Shown here: positions 6,215 through 6,583 of the stretch, piece by piece
How positions within the stretch are numbered: position 1 is the first letter of the stretch
How the letters are laid out: every line of letters begins with the position of its first letter
Source: JBFMAE01 sp040756085
GTDB taxonomy: Bacteria; Desulfobacterota; BSN033; UBA1163
Assembly: GCA_040756085.1 (NCBI GenBank)
Contig: JBFMAE010000267.1
Location: 1-6,583, forward strand
Length of the DNA stretch: 6,583 nucleotides
Direction of reading: 5' to 3'
The notes under the pieces: model-generated
What the model saw: the letters and a program-made list of their open reading frames with translations, nothing else
Told to the model about the DNA's origin: nothing
Database searches by the model: none
Program-made: the position numbers and the translations under genes

Positions 6215-6583
6215 ATGATTAAGGTGGGCTGTTGCGGTTTTCCAGTAAAAAGAAGCATTTATTATCAGAATTTTCCGGTGGTGGAAATTCAACAGACCTT
6301 TTATCAACTTCCTCAGATCACAACAGGGAACCGGTGGAGAGAAGAAGCCCCTCCGGATTTTGAATTTACGATGAAAGCCTGGCAACTCATCACTCACGAA
6401 CCATCCAGCCCTACCTACCGGAGGCTACGAACCGTGATTCCAGTGGAGAAGAAGAAAGATTATGGTTTTTTCAAAAGGACGGAAGAAGTGGAAGCGGCCT
6501 GGTCCAGGACGGCTGAGTTTGCCAGAGCTTTAGGAGTAAAGAAGATTGTTTTTCAATCCCCTCGAAGCTTTTATCCCACGTCC
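6215..6583 (+). CDS. DUF72 family protein, N-terminal part, runs off the window
   Basis: An open frame of 123 codons without a stop continues past the window edge. It begins MIKVGCCGFP and carries VVEIQQTFYQLP, RWREEAPPDFEFTMKAWQLITH and ARALGVKKIVFQSP, all hallmarks of DUF72 (COG1801), a TIM-barrel family of unknown biochemical function. Full members are usually about 230-300 residues, so roughly half is present. The start at ATG 6215 fits the usual family N-terminus; an in-frame GTG at 6203 is a weaker alternative. GTGGG at 6203-6207 or GAGGA at 6196-6200 could serve as the ribosome site, neither ideally spaced. The gene is 24 nt behind endoQ, same strand, likely the same transcript. No lesion is seen in the visible part. 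Confidence 0.9.
   Translation, partial: MIKVGCCGFPVKRSIYYQNFPVVEIQQTFYQLPQITTGNRWREEAPPDFEFTMKAWQLITHEPSSPTYRRLRTVIPVEKKKDYGFFKRTEEVEAAWSRTAEFARALGVKKIVFQSPRSFYPTS

Overview
The window is a 6.6 kb stretch of what is probably a bacterial chromosome. The evidence is a bacterial-type sliding-clamp peptide (QLSLF) on EndoQ, a type I methylase gene and Shine-Dalgarno spacing in the middle operon. EndoQ, DUF763 and this DUF72 subtype are also common in archaea, so the lineage is uncertain. An anaerobic or thermophilic environmental bacterium is a guess. All recognisable genes lie on the + strand.

Region 1 (1-830) is the 3' part of a type I restriction-modification methylase gene (hsdM). A one-base deletion near base 54 breaks its frame. 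No hsdS specificity gene follows; bases 831-934 hold no convincing gene.

Region 2 (935-3780) is an AT-rich accessory segment. Its main gene encodes a 703-residue fusion of a TcmP-like domain (three-Cys-motif partner, with methyltransferase-like motifs), a probable winged-helix linker, and a radical-SAM domain resembling spore photoproduct lyase. Tightly coupled behind it are a minimal nucleotidyltransferase (MNT) gene and a HEPN gene. The HEPN gene is broken twice, by a 10-bp tandem duplication and an in-frame stop. hsdM, TcmP-rSAM and MNT/HEPN together look like a partly decayed defence or DNA-modification island.

Region 3 (3791-6583) has higher GC and looks like a conserved DNA-maintenance cluster: DUF763 (frame broken by one missing G near 3958, hiding its N-terminal 56 residues), endonuclease Q (intact), and the start of a DUF72 gene that runs off the window. 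A nested perfect palindrome lies exactly at the DUF763/EndoQ junction.

The two single-base deletions sit in short homopolymers and could be sequencing errors. The HEPN lesions are of a different kind and are more likely real. The most unusual item is the TcmP-radical SAM fusion.
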